Shown here: piece by piece, positions 29,895 through 40,560 of the stretch
Layout: every line of letters begins with the position of its first letter
Position numbering within the stretch: position 1 is the first letter of the stretch
Assembly: GCA_963930755.1 (NCBI GenBank)
Contig: OZ005736.1
Location: 237,240,142 to 237,304,141 of the forward strand
Length of the DNA stretch: 64,000 nt
Direction of reading: 5' to 3'
Source: Eudasyphora cyanicolor
Taxonomy: Eukaryota > Arthropoda > Insecta > Diptera > Muscidae
Made by a program: the position numbers and the translations under genes
Notes under the pieces: generated by a model
The model's input: only the letters and a program-made list of their open reading frames with translations
The model's database searches: none
What the model was told of the DNA's origin: nothing

Positions 29895-30920
29895 TTTAAA
29901 TGCCCCCCCTGCTCGTTGATGCATGTGCGTCATCTTACCAAAAAGTTGTTCATTACTGCTTGGAGAGCTGAGACGGGAATAGCCGCAATTGTTTCTCGAA
30001 TGGATTGCTTTAGTTCAATCAAATTTGTTTTTTTGCTTTGTAGACTTCCTGTTTGCAATAACCCCACAAGAAAAAGTCAGGTGCAGTAAGGTCAGGCGAC
30101 CTGGGGGGCCAACGGAATGTGGAGTTTCTGGATATCAGCTTATTGGGAAATTTTCGCCGCAATTCTGTCATAACAGGCCGGGCTATGTGAGGAGTTGCAC
30201 CATCCACACAGAGTTGAAATAAATTATCATTCGGCGTAATTCTGGATAGAAAAACTCTCTCAACATGCTCAAGTAACGGCCTCCAGTAACTGTAACGGTG
30301 TGACCGTTTTCTTCGAAGAAGTAGGGCCCGACAATGCAGCGTGATGAAACTGCACACTACGCTGTGACACGAAGTGGATGCATTTCCGTCTCATGGAGTA
30401 TCTGTGGGTTGGAAGCACTCCATATTCGACAATTTTGTTTGTTTATGTTGCCGTTTAAATCGAAATGGGCCTCGTCAGACATGAAAAGACAGTTCAACAT
30501 GTTTCCGTCCTATTCCACAATTTGAAGCATCTTCTGGCAAAATTCCAAGGGAATCGGGAAGTCTGCTGAGTTCACATTGTTGGCCATTTGAATTTTATAT
30601 GTGAATAACTCTAAATCTTTGTGCATAATTGACTGCAGTGACTGTCTGCTTATACCCATTTGAGCAGATAAGGTTCTTGTCGAAACTCTTGGATTGTTTT
30701 GTATGGCATCAGCTACAGCAGAGATTGTTTCCTCCGTCCGAACTGAAGGGTTTCGATGGTAAGGTCTTCTGTTGACAGTCCCATGCTCGGAAAAATTGTT
30801 AACAAGTCTCTTTATGGTCCATCTGCTCGGAGGATTGCCGCCAAATGTGCCCCTATACTCTCTTTGAACCGAAACTACGGACTTCAGTGCGTAATATTTT
30901 TGTTAAATCTAAAAATCAAT
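29895..30920 (-). pseudogene. ITm-superfamily transposase (DDE), decayed
   Basis: Reverse strand, in several frames: LFMSDEAHFDLNGNINKQNC (first Asp), HETEMHPLRVTA, VTVTGGRYLSMLREFF, CVDGATPHIARPVMTELRRK (second Asp retained although Q-Q-D is C-V-D), RWPPRSPDLTAPDFFLWGYC (third Asp), then an AAIPVSALQ-like C-terminus. This is the same broad family as 634-1954 but a distinct lineage. Multiple frameshifts and stops. I could not find clear inverted ends, so the element is probably truncated. Confidence 0.8.
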
Positions 30921-30929
30921 CTGCAAAAT

Positions 30930-31280
30930 AAAATAAAAATTAACCAGATTCATTAAATAGAAAAAAAGTTATAAAATTTTTTTTTGGTAAAACTCGCCAA
31001 ATCTCGATTGGAGCACTCTAAATGGGTCAAAGTGGGATTTTTTCCGGGACATCAGAATTCGTTTTAGAGGTATGGTCCCTTCGGCAAAGTTTCTTATTTT
31101 GATCCCTAGAATACGATTTTCACTGAGCAATGGCGACTTTTTTTGTCTCCCCACAAATCGCCTACTGTACATAAATATAGAAAAATATATTTCTTATCAA
31201 TTTTTTCATAATTTTTTAACAATCATTAAATTGTGGCAGAATAATGTTTTCTTTTTGGACGAGAGGTGTGTATTTTATAT
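30930..31280. other. Unassigned interval
   Basis: T-rich; two short frames without recognisable domains. Confidence 0.3.
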
Positions 31281-31800
31281 TGTTTTCACCCAATGTTTTC
31301 ATGTTGGCCATTTCTTTCTTCTGTAATTATCTTCGCGAGCACGGGTATCCCAGAGGCATAAAAAACAGCAATATATTGTATATCCGCCTTGCATTACACA
31401 TAACATCCTAACTACTTTTAATCGCAACAAATTTTCCAGTCATGTTGTTCATATTTTATGTATTTTATCAATTTAGCCATTGTTTCGTATGATTCCTTAG
31501 TGTTGACAGCATGAGCAATGGGAATCGACGGTTTCTGATTTCCGTTGTGCAAAAGTACTGCTGTCAACAAATAACCGCCATTCCTTTGAATTGTATGTTT
31601 GATTAAGTTCCTCGAACAATCCGGGAATGTCCTTCCAAAATCATATGTTATCCACATTTGTATTTGTAAGGTATATCACGGACTCTATAATATGATATGT
31701 TAACATATGGGGCCAAAATATTGTACTGTTTCATCCGAGATTTCAAATAGTTCTGCCTTATCTTTGGTCAGTTCCAAATCTCTCACTAGATCATTGACTT
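31280..31800 (-). pseudogene. Orphan arthropod repeat-protein fragment ('GGYT..CFLCLWD' family)
   Basis: Reverse strand reads RDLELTKDKAELFE, then YLLTAVLLHNGNQKPSIPIA, HAVNTKESYETMAKLIKYI and, after a stop, GGYTIYCCFLCLWDTRARED. I recognise this pattern (repetition in many arthropod genomes, CxxC-type FLCLWD motif) as a multi-copy, probably mobile-element-encoded protein with no settled function. The copy has stops and frameshifts. No ends were identified. Recognition is from memory, without a search. Confidence 0.55.
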
Positions 31801-31875
31801 TAAACGCTCAGAGTTGAGTACTCAGTTCAACTTGATGACGTTTCCGTAATTAGGCTGTTAGCTATACTTGGATAC

Positions 31876-34123
31876 TAGACCATTTATTATTTTTTCGGTA
31901 CTGATTTCCGGGCCGAAAAACTTTCCATTTGACCTACAAACCTCCAATAAAAAATTTGGTGCCGATTGGATAACGCTAAGGTCTGCCCAAAGTTGTTTGA
32001 AAACACAAAACTCACTTTACATGAACAAAATTTGGGTTTTTATCAAATGTCACATGTTCAAGTAATTAAAAAATATTTTATTAGCATGAATAGTTTTTAA
32101 ATGATATTTGAATAAAGTTTTCTTTCTTACAAGTCGTAAACAATCAAAATCGTCCGAAAAACGAAAAAGTTACAGCAGTTTTCATTTGAATTTTACGTCA
32201 TGACAGGACATGCAAGCACACCGACATGGCCTCTATGTACCTATGTAGACGTAAGAGCAATCACAATAAAAAATAGATCATGCTTGTGCATGCATGAAAA
32301 AAAAAACAACGGATTTGCATGATAGTTGATTTTTCGCATCAGTCTGACATTTTTCTACTGGTAAAATAAGAAAACATAAGCAGAACTTTGCAGCGCGCTA
32401 TACGGCCATGCAACAGGGTCGTTTACAGAACGCGCTCTGTCTCCAGCCTAAGTGAATTGAGAAAGGGACAGCTTCGCACAAAATTTAATTTTAGTCATAT
32501 TCTTATTTGTCTCCAGACCGACCACATCCAAAATGGTTACTAGATCCAGTGATAAATTTCTCACCGTAGAATCAGTTGGGCATGTATCACATACAATATC
32601 TGGAGCCAAACTGCCGTCAAATAGACAGATATTTCATAATGTGATAACTGTAATGTTTAATGCTGCGACACCTCTGACGTCTGTTGGTGAGCTTGTGATT
32701 AATCGTTCTACACATCAAAATTTTTGGGCGCTCCCAAAATACCGGCTGGTACTGGAGAAAATATGGCCAACGTCGTTCATGATACACTCATCAAATACAG
32801 GTCAAAACGCTGGATCGTGCATTTTGTTGCAGAACAAATTAGATCGAAAATTAATCAAGTTCCCATGTTCTCATCACATGATGGAGATAGTATTGAAACA
32901 TGTGTTTGAGGTTAAACTTCGGCAACTTGTGGTCCTGAAGTGCCTATTTTTAATCGTTTTGCTGCCGTTTCGGTAAAAACGGACTCGATGATCCAACTGT
33001 ACGCTCAAAAATAAGTAATGCTGACTGCGAATTCATTAAGAAATTCTGCATTAAACAGCTAAATGAAGCACAAATCCGAGCTGACTACAAGGAACTTCGG
33101 CGATAACTTCCGAACACCTGGTCCAACATCCCACGCAAGGTTCATGGGAAAAGGCATTTATGCCTTAAAAATATACCTATTTCGAGAGCAGTTTGCATTG
33201 ACAAAACGAGAGTCCAGTGGGCTACGGAATATATGTATTTTTCTCGTGCGGCTGTATGTCAAACGTGGTTTACATGCAAAATGCCATACGAGCACCAAAT
33301 CAAGATTTCGCATACGCAGAAATCGACCGAGATGTGTCTGAAGCGGTTATGAAGAAATGGAAAATTCATTTGTGGTATTTGGCCCCAGAATCAATGGCTT
33401 TGGCATTTTTCGATTCGGATGTTTCACTCGAAGAGAAACAAAAATGGTTAGGCGTCTGCAATCAACAGAGCCCGTCGTAAATCTGGAAAACGATCGAAAA
33501 TTCTCCGACCCGAAACTATTGCTGTGTAATAATTTGAGCGATTTCGTCTCATACAAAACCAACATTTTTTTCGGTGCTTTTGGATTGAGTACTGAATTTT
33601 TAAAGCATGACCCATCCATTTGGGAAGATTATCAAGATACTCTCGATGTTTGTCGTAATCTCTTTGTTGTTAACGACACTGCTGAACGCGGTGTACCATT
33701 TATGAATTATTACAACAGAATACTTACGAAAGACGAAGAACAAAATCAATTTATATTACAGTGCATTGAAGAATATCGTAGAAAATGTCCCTCACATAAC
33801 AAGTCAGATCTAATATAATATTGAATTAATTGTATTTTTTGTTTTTTTTTTTCACCGATCCTAATATTTAAAAACTATTTATTAATTAATAATACAAAGA
33901 AATGTAATTTTACTAACTTAAACATACGATTTTTTAATAAAAAAATATTTCCCCTATAAAGTGTGTTCTAAATTTTGAATGAACTTTGGGCAGACCCTAG
34001 GGTTATCCGATCGGCACAAAATTTTTTATTGAAGTCTTGTAGACCAAATGGAAACTTTTTCGGTTCGGAAATCAAAGATCGCAGCAACTTTCACTTTTTG
34101 CATCATGTGCTATAAACGGTCTA
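31876..34123 (+). mobile_element. Unclassified DNA transposon: long inverted ends, 8-bp target duplication
   Basis: TTGGATAC occurs immediately outside both ends (31868-31875 and 34124-34131). Terminal TAGACCATTTAT matches the inverse of ATAAACGGTCTA (11 of 12). After a gap, about 110 bp of inverted similarity follows, including TTTCCATTTG, CAATAAAAAATTT, GTGCCGAT and GGTCTGCCCAAAGTT. Length is 2,248 bp. Inside is the decayed ORF at 32533-33818. An 8-bp duplication fits hAT, P, Merlin or Zisupton-like elements, but the protein does not look like a standard member of any of these. Confidence 0.8.
32533..33818 (+). pseudogene. Putative transposase of the unclassified element (orphan arthropod family), broken
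   Basis: Start region MVTRSSDKFLTVESVGHVSH, SGAKLPSNRQIFH and ELVINRST; then a deletion; LGAPKIPAGTG-like text; SNTGQNAGSCILLQNKLDRK, FPCSHHMMEIVLKHVFEVK; PEVPIFNRFA; SHARFMGKGIYALKIYLFRE, LRNICIFLVRLYVK; IHLWYLAPESMALAFFDSDV; VVNDTAERGVPFMNYYNRIL and TKDEEQNQF, ending TAA-like at 33818. Frames change at least four times. The DT/NTG and C..HH blocks recall the insertion-domain motifs of RNase H-fold transposases such as hAT (inference). The family is known to me as a repetitive uncharacterised protein in insects, crustaceans and cnidarians. Confidence 0.7.
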
Positions 34124-34131
34124 TTGGATAC

Positions 34132-35270
34132 TTGGGAATTGGTATTGTTTCCGAATGTGCAACTGGCATAGTGAGAGAGACTTCAGCGTAATTCCAGCGA
34201 ATTCTCCTTCCTACTCCAATCTGTTTACTTAGACAAAAATATCAGTCCGTATCTTGAATGGATGGTTGTCTCCAAACCATTGGCATTCCAATTTCCACGT
34301 GATGTCTAAAATTAAAACGTTTTATTCCACAAAACATTGTAATACATTAATTGTAATGTACTTACCGCATGCATCCCCTACTCCATCGAGCAAGATTTAC
34401 ATGGCGCGAATTACACAAAATATGATGTGTCCACGGTTCGTTCATATTTTTAACTCGTATTCCAAAATATTGCATATATATTTCTTATATTATTTTACTA
34501 AACGCATGTCGTTTTTTTAAATACATTTTTTATTTTTTTATTTATTTTCGAATTTATTACAATTAAAATTATAATAAACTTATAGTAAAAGCACTGGCAA
34601 CAAAGGCCATCGGCCTTTAAATACATATTTTCCGCAGATGTATCAGAAATTGTCGGGATCATTTACACATTGAAAAGTTCTTTGCCTTTTACTCATACTT
34701 CGAAATATAACATTATAATATTTTTCAGAAAATCGACTTATCTCTTTATGGCGCTGAATTACACTAATTTATTAATAAGAAATTTCATTCATAAATTCCG
34801 GGTTTAAGGTACATAAGTTGCAGTACCTGTAGCTGACATATAGTTTGCGTCGAACGTAGAAATCCAATATTTTCAAGATTTGCCCGTACTACTTTGTATT
34901 GCGTACATATTAAGTTATGCCCCTAAAAGGCGTAACTGAATGGAAACCTCATAAATAAAAAACCACAAATAAATATTGTTGAATAACCCTCTACCTGAGC
35001 GGATCTCATCCAATATAGCTCTCACATTGCATATAATGTTTTATGGAGGAATACGAACGGCCATAAAATCTCATCCTCTCTATAATTTTATAATGTCTGA
35101 CATCAATCCTCATAAAATAAAATGCAAGTGCAATGTCTCTTATATGACTCTCTCACATATGGCGAATACAATATAAGCAAAAACATCATTTAAAAACGGA
35201 AAAATATGAAACAAGATTTTTTGAATTTCCCTAACATTTCCAAAATGGCTCATAACTTTTACATCTATCC
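34132..35270. other. AT-rich interval, no gene
   Basis: One small retro-tail at 34551-34622. A short frame 34254-34520 has no recognisable domain. Nothing else is supported. Confidence 0.3.
34551..34622 (-). mobile_element. Short retroelement tail (same family as 45318-45416)
   Basis: The inverse reads GGCCGATGGCCTTTGTTGCC, ATAAGTTTATTATAATTTTA, ATTGTAATAAA then an (AAATA)n tail, matching the 99-bp insertion at 45318. Confidence 0.6.
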
Positions 35271-35827
35271 ATAGATTTTAAATAGCGTGCTGGCTTTTTA
35301 GCGTTTGCTGCTGGCTTTTTAAAAATGTGATAAAATATTTTTTTCGACTTTTTTTATTTTTTATATTATTTTTTTTTTGTGCCAGGAAAAAGTGTTTTTT
35401 TTTTAAAAAAAATTTTCTCATATTTTTGACGACTGTTACTAAACCAAAGTTACTAAACGTGAAAGTGATATTTGCAGCATATGTAGCCCTCATAATTCCC
35501 TTTTATTTAACGCATGACACGGCTCAATCAGGCTTATACTTAATTATGGTCCAAATACTAAATGTTCTTTCCATTAAAGATGGAATTTAAAAAAAAAATT
35601 TTAAAAAGAAATTACCTTAAAAATTTTTTTAAATATTTTTTTCGTGTTTGTGACACCTAATTACACCAGAAACTGTTATCCACATCCCTTGGACAAAATT
35701 TTTGTTACATAGTGTAATTAGTTTGTCCTGTTAGAACCCTCAGCCTGGGCCAGTTAGATGCCTCATTAAGGATATTTGAGTGTCCGCAGTTTGAGTTGCG
35801 CCACAAAAGTGATTCGCGGAGTCTGAT
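35271..35827. other. AT-rich interval with homopolymer runs
   Basis: A inverse-oriented stretch (35370-35480) is similar to 9800-9930 (TAGTAAC...GGTTTAGT...). No coding support. Confidence 0.3.
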
Positions 35828-36128
35828 AGCATCTTCATCGCAGATGACTAGCAGAAAACAACGAATGCAGTGCGTGCAGGGAAAACATCGAAACGATGGA
35901 ACATTTTCAGTGTCACTGTCCGGCTTTCATACATACAAGATCCTGACACTTCGGGTCCGACATATTGCCAGACTTGACTCCCCTCAGAGGATATGACTGA
36001 AAGATACTGAGAAAATTCGTGTCTTGTACCGATATTCTGTAACTCGTGAGGTATAAAAAGATAATAAATAACAAGTCTCATGGGCATGAGACTTTTAAAC
36101 GTCTCCTCTCTTCAACCTAACCTAACAG
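35828..36128 (+). mobile_element. LINE X, copy 3, extreme 3' end
   Basis: CRACRENIETMEHF-type zinc region (here CSACRENIETMEHFQCHCP), PDLTPLRGYD, and the UTR with GAGACTTTTAAACGTCTC and an AACCTAACCTAAC tail. 5'-truncated; the target duplication was not resolved. Confidence 0.8.
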
Positions 36129-37180
36129 TACTTATTGTTTTTGAAAAATAAAATTTTAGGGATGTGTTCCAACTTTTTTTCATATTGCAAACAAACTTTT
36201 TCCACCTTAATTACGAATTTTCCAAGGCAGCTTTGGAGTTTCTGCCGGCTTGGCATTTTTGTCAAAAAGAGCTAAATGAAAAATTTTGTTATTTTTTATC
36301 GTAATTGTTTTGCAAAGATATGATGAGTACCAACTTTACCATTATTTGAGCCAATACATTATTTTCTATTTTTCTAACTAACTATTTACTATTTTTGTCA
36401 AAAAATATTGTTGTTAGGGACAGTCAGGGGAATGACAATTGAACACTTTGGTAGAAAATTTTTTCATAAAAAATCAATTTTTCAAAAAAAATATTTTAGT
36501 GACCGCAAAAGAACCGCAAAGGTTTTTAATAAAGTAAATACAAAAGTGGAATATATTTAATTTTTCCTATTTTAAATACACAAAGACAGCAAAGTATCCG
36601 GTAATGTCGAAATCACCCATTTGTGCATATACCGATCTTCAAGGAAATGCATCGTCCGACCTGAGGATTTTTTTAAAAGTATTTTCCAAAAAGTATTTTG
36701 CCCTCCAATTACAGCGGTAATATATTTAACAAATATTTAGCAAATTTTTGGGTGTGGTCAATATGTATGCACGTGATCAGGTTTTGAATTATGTGATATG
36801 ATTTCTATTATCATTACCAAACAGATTATATCGAAATTTGGAATATACATAGCATATTTAGCATGTAAACATAATAATCTGAAATTTTAATTTTTTTTCA
36901 AAAAGCTAATTATCTGTAAATAAATGTGTATATACTGATCTTCAAGGAGATGCGAACTATACTAAAAAAACAAAACCAATTAAATCGAAACACTGAACTT
37001 AGATATCATTGTATGAAACATGGAATGGTATAATAAACCATTTGATTTTCCGAGACGCGTTTTGCGACCTCTTGAAGCGGAAAGTTTGCACACATATTGT
37101 TATGAGTGTAGCTGGAATAATACCCTTCCCAGATTAACGAAAATTCTACAGTTGGGACCAAATCAGTATAATTCTTTCTG
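36129..37180. other. AT-rich interval, no gene
   Basis: Poly-A/T tracts and short frames only. Confidence 0.3.
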
Positions 37181-37370
37181 ATATTTAAAGTGTCTATTAT
37201 GAGCTAAAAACCTAAATGAGGCGCTGGCTAGGATACATTCACACATTCTAAATCCGTTTGAGTCTTTGAGAGCTTCTGGTTTTATTTTCAGAGTTTGGTA
37301 AACGGACAAAGCAATTTGTGTACCATCGATTTTAAATACTTATAAATATATTTTACTATAGCCAACTTTT
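37180..37370 (+). repeat. Family G dispersed repeat (copy 1)
   Basis: GGCTAGGATACATTCACA, GATTTTAAATACTTATA and ATATTTTTAC-like text align with 54932-55180. A further piece is near 37550-37600 (ATGGTCAAACCGACAAAAG). Confidence 0.5.
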
Positions 37371-38365
37371 TTAGTTTTCGGGTCCCGATTTTTGATTCAA
37401 TAACAAAAATAATACTAGCATATATAACGCTCTTTTCTGTACGCGTACAGTTATTCATCAAGTGGTCAAAAATTACTTGGCTAAAATTCAAAATCAATGT
37501 ACGCAACTTTCAAAATATTGGAGTATCAGAACGCAAACAAATAGTAATTTCTATGATCGGCCTATGGTCAAACCGACAAAAGTATTTGAGAACCAAAAAC
37601 ATCTGTTACAATTGCCTAAATTGTTGGTTTTCTGGTTATCGTCGACCAGACGTGATCAAATAGAATATGAGGCTTCATGGCCACTGAAATTATCTTAAAA
37701 TTGCTATTCTTTGACAAGTCGGATTTTAGTTCTAGAGCAAATAAATATATACAAATAACTTACATATAATAAGAAATATTACAAAGTTAATTTTTGTGGT
37801 AGTCAGAGTTAACGCTTTTCATACTAGAATTAGGATCAGCTTCAAAATTGTACTGTTTTGATGTGATCTTTTAAACGGAATTTTTATTAGAATGTCTTCA
37901 AACTTACTAGGGTTGGACCACGATGTTAGCGGGAGTGCTATAGTTGTGTGTGCTATAATGCTATAATTTTGTCTACGTGATTGCTCAAGAAAGGTTCCAG
38001 TCAAGATCCGCACAATATATAGTTTTTAAAAATTTTCTACCGCTGATCTTAAAGTATAATGAAGGACTAAAATTTGCAAGTCCACTTTGCAAATTTTTAG
38101 TTCCACTTTTTAAAAACAAAAATATTATATATATAGCCAAAAAGTGTCCTTTCATTTGATACCCAAACTGTCTGACTAGGACTTTCAGAAAAATTACCAA
38201 AACATTTTCAATAATTATATCCTTAAAAATGGCATGTCCTATTAAACGCGAACTCGATCGTAAAATAAAAAACTGAGTATAAGATTTTGTTTTGTTCCAT
38301 GTCAGAATTATGTAGAGATTTTCCTGACCAAAAATTGGTGCCGCACGCTGTAATATCGAATTCCT
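37370..38365. other. AT-rich interval
   Basis: Short frames at 37462-37698 and 37977-38200 lack recognisable domains. ACTAGGGTTGGACCACGATG near 37905 could be a decayed hAT end. Confidence 0.3.
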
Positions 38366-38666
38366 ATTTTTATACCCTACACCACACTGTGGTACAGGGT
38401 ATTATAAGTTTGTTTCACGGCAGATGTTTGTAACACCTGAAAACAACACAGTTAGACCCACCTTAAAGTATACCGATCGACTCAGAATCACTAGCTGAGT
38501 CGATTTAACAATGTCTGTCCGTCCGTCCATGTAAAGTTGTTCGTCGACTACAGGTCGCAATTTCACTCCGATCGTTCTGAAATTTTGCAGTTTAGAGTAT
38601 TTCGCAGCTGTAAATATCCCTATTGAATTTGGTTTAAATCGGATCAGATTATAGCTCCCATATATA

Positions 38667-39575
38667 CAGGGACGTATCCAGGATTTTGGTTCGGGGGGGG
38701 GGGGCCCGGGGGGGGGGGCCCAACCTTTTTTTCCATAACAAAGATAAACAATTAAAAAATTGCGTTTATTGTGTAGGTAATGGAAGTTAAGTTCCTTAGT
38801 TTTTTATTCGAATTTTATTCCTAAATATAAATGTGTACTTTAGTACGAGATCAGTAAAACTTTTTATAATAAAATACGTAAGAGTTAAAAATGTAATCTT
38901 CGATTTTTTGAAAGAAATATATCAATTATTTCATCGATTTTGACTTCATCTTTGTATATAGACATCAAAGCCAGATAAGATAGCCTTTCTCCTTCCATTC
39001 TGTTCCGGAGATAAGTTTTTATTCTTCTTAACGTCGAGAAACTTCGCTCAGCAGATGTCGTTGTCACAGGTATTGTGGCCAGTATCTGCAAAAGGGTAAA
39101 AACGCTTGGGAACATGTCCTCATCACAAACTGAAATAGCATTTAATGCATTTGATGGCTTATCATACTTCTGCTTCTAATAACACTGTGATAGTCCAAAA
39201 ATGTAACAGAAAGGAGACCCTATGGATAGACCTATTTCGGTCATGCTGAATCCGGTGTCATTAGCCGTTTTTCTATGTTAGCTCTTGTTTTCGCGATATT
39301 CGACCACAAAGTTTGTTGGGAAAACAGAGAAGTGACTTATCTCTTTGGTTATTTTGAAGTGGAAGACTTCGGAATATACGCTTCCGTCCAAAGATCGAAA
39401 TAAAGGGAACATTTGGACAATTATTTTTCTCAAAACAGTCGTCCAAGCTTATCACCCCCTTACCCCTGAATGAAATCTTATCATATGTTAAAAATCATAC
39501 ATATCGTCGACATTTTTAGTAGGCATCGTTGGGAAAAATATTCCTCGCGAAGAAATACTATAAGTCCTTTCTCAA
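38667..39575 (-). mobile_element. hAT element fragment with long G/C run at its end
   Basis: The left end is CAGGGACGTATCCAGGATTT followed by GGGGGG runs (about 38692-38723), which I recognise as a hAT terminal style. It carries the reverse-strand transposase C-terminus at 38885-39115. The other inverted end and 8-bp duplication are not found; family B text resumes near 39577 after loss of about 15 bp. The fragment is therefore truncated. Confidence 0.7.
38885..39115 (-). pseudogene. hAT transposase C-terminal dimerisation domain
   Basis: FPSVFTLLQILATIPVTTTS, AERSFSTLRRIKTYLRNRM and RLSYLALMSIYKDEV are the hAT C-terminal dimerisation signature (P.T.A..ERSFS.L...K...R..M...RL..L). The rest of the enzyme (zinc finger, RNase H fold) is absent or unrecognisable upstream (39116-39570). 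Confidence 0.9.
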
Positions 39576-39901
39576 CTTTTAGTTCTATAGAAGCCGTATT
39601 TTACATCCAATCGTTTTGAAATTTAGAATGGTAGAGTTTCTTGATCCATGAACTAACACTACCGAATTTGAAGAAAATCGGTTAAGATTTAGCTATAGCC
39701 CCCATATATATGTTTCGTCCGATTTTGCTCTTTAGTCCTATAGAAGCTGTATTTTTAATCCAATCATTTTGAAATTTAGAATGGCAGAGTTTCTTGATCC
39801 ATGAACCAACACTACCGAATTTGAAGAAAATCGGTTAAGATTTAGCTATAGCTCCCATATATATGTTTCATCCGATTTGGCTCTTTAGATCCAATCGTTT
39901 T

Positions 39902-40087
39902 TATACCCTACGCCACACTGTGGTACAGGGTATTATTTAAGTATAAAATGTCCCAAAAGTAAATTTATGTAAACAATTTATACACGAATTACAAAATTTA
40001 TATATCAGAGTTATTCAATATTACGAAAGTGGTGTAGGGTATTATATAGTCGGCCCCGCCCGATTTTAGCCTTTCCTTACCGGTTTT
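39902..40087 (+). mobile_element. Short family B copy nested in family B
   Basis: TATACCCTACGCCACACTGT follows CCAATCGTTT of the outer copy. The interior is short (GAATTACAAAATTTATATAT) and the end is the full 3' hairpin. It could be a deleted copy or share its 3' end with the outer element. Confidence 0.6.
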
Positions 40088-40119
40088 GATATTAAAATGA
40101 TCGCGAAATAATAAAATTC

Positions 40120-40560
40120 AACAGCCATCCATCTCAAGCAACCTATGAAGCCCATGATTCTATCAATATCGTGGGATGATAGAGATTCCAGATTTTGTGT
40201 CGTGTAATCCCCTAGGTATCGATGTCTTCGTCTTGATAGAGAAGGACATTAACAGAGAAGGTGTTCGATTTTCTCCAGTTCCCTCTCATCCTCAGAAAGT
40301 CGGCAGATTCACTCTGCCACCTTGATGTTAACATTACAGTGGCCAGTCAGCGTGCCTGTCATTAAACGAATGTCCCTCTTTGTGAGGTTAAGAAGATCTG
40401 TGGTCCTAGATTTTGATATGGCTGACCATAGAGGTTTAGCGATTTTACAGTCAGTTCTGCTCGACCATTTCTGGTTTGCCAGGTCTTTGTAGAAACTATC
40501 TACGTTACTGAAGAATGCGCATAAGAGGGGATATAGTTAAATAGATTTACCCTACCGATA
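40120..40560 (-). pseudogene. LINE W fragment (RNase H end, zinc motif, C-terminus)
   Basis: Reverse strand: RTTDLLNLTKRDIRLMTG, TLTGHCNVNIKVAE, then ERELEKIEHLLC-like text and RRHRYLGDYTTQNLESLSSH with MGFIGCLRWMA. Paralogous to the C-terminus at 28664-28800. Frameshifts present. The remainder toward 40560 is poorly preserved. Confidence 0.7.

Larger units (their letters stand above)
38371..40087 (+). mobile_element. Helitron-like family B composite
   Basis: Starts TATACCCTACACCACACTGT with CCGTCCGTCCATG, and has body units (TAGTTCTATAGAAGCCGTAT near 39580; repeats at 39665-39890). Ends GGGTATTATATAGTCGGCCC, hairpin AGTCGGCCCCGCCCGA, CTTACCGGTTTT. It is broken by a hAT fragment (38667 to about 39575). 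A second family B head (39902) lies inside it. Confidence 0.75.

Noticed and set aside
38371..38720. Second intact hAT element with both ends
   Set aside because: Only one end (CAGGGACG) is present; no matching inverted end or 8-bp duplication was found before family B resumes.
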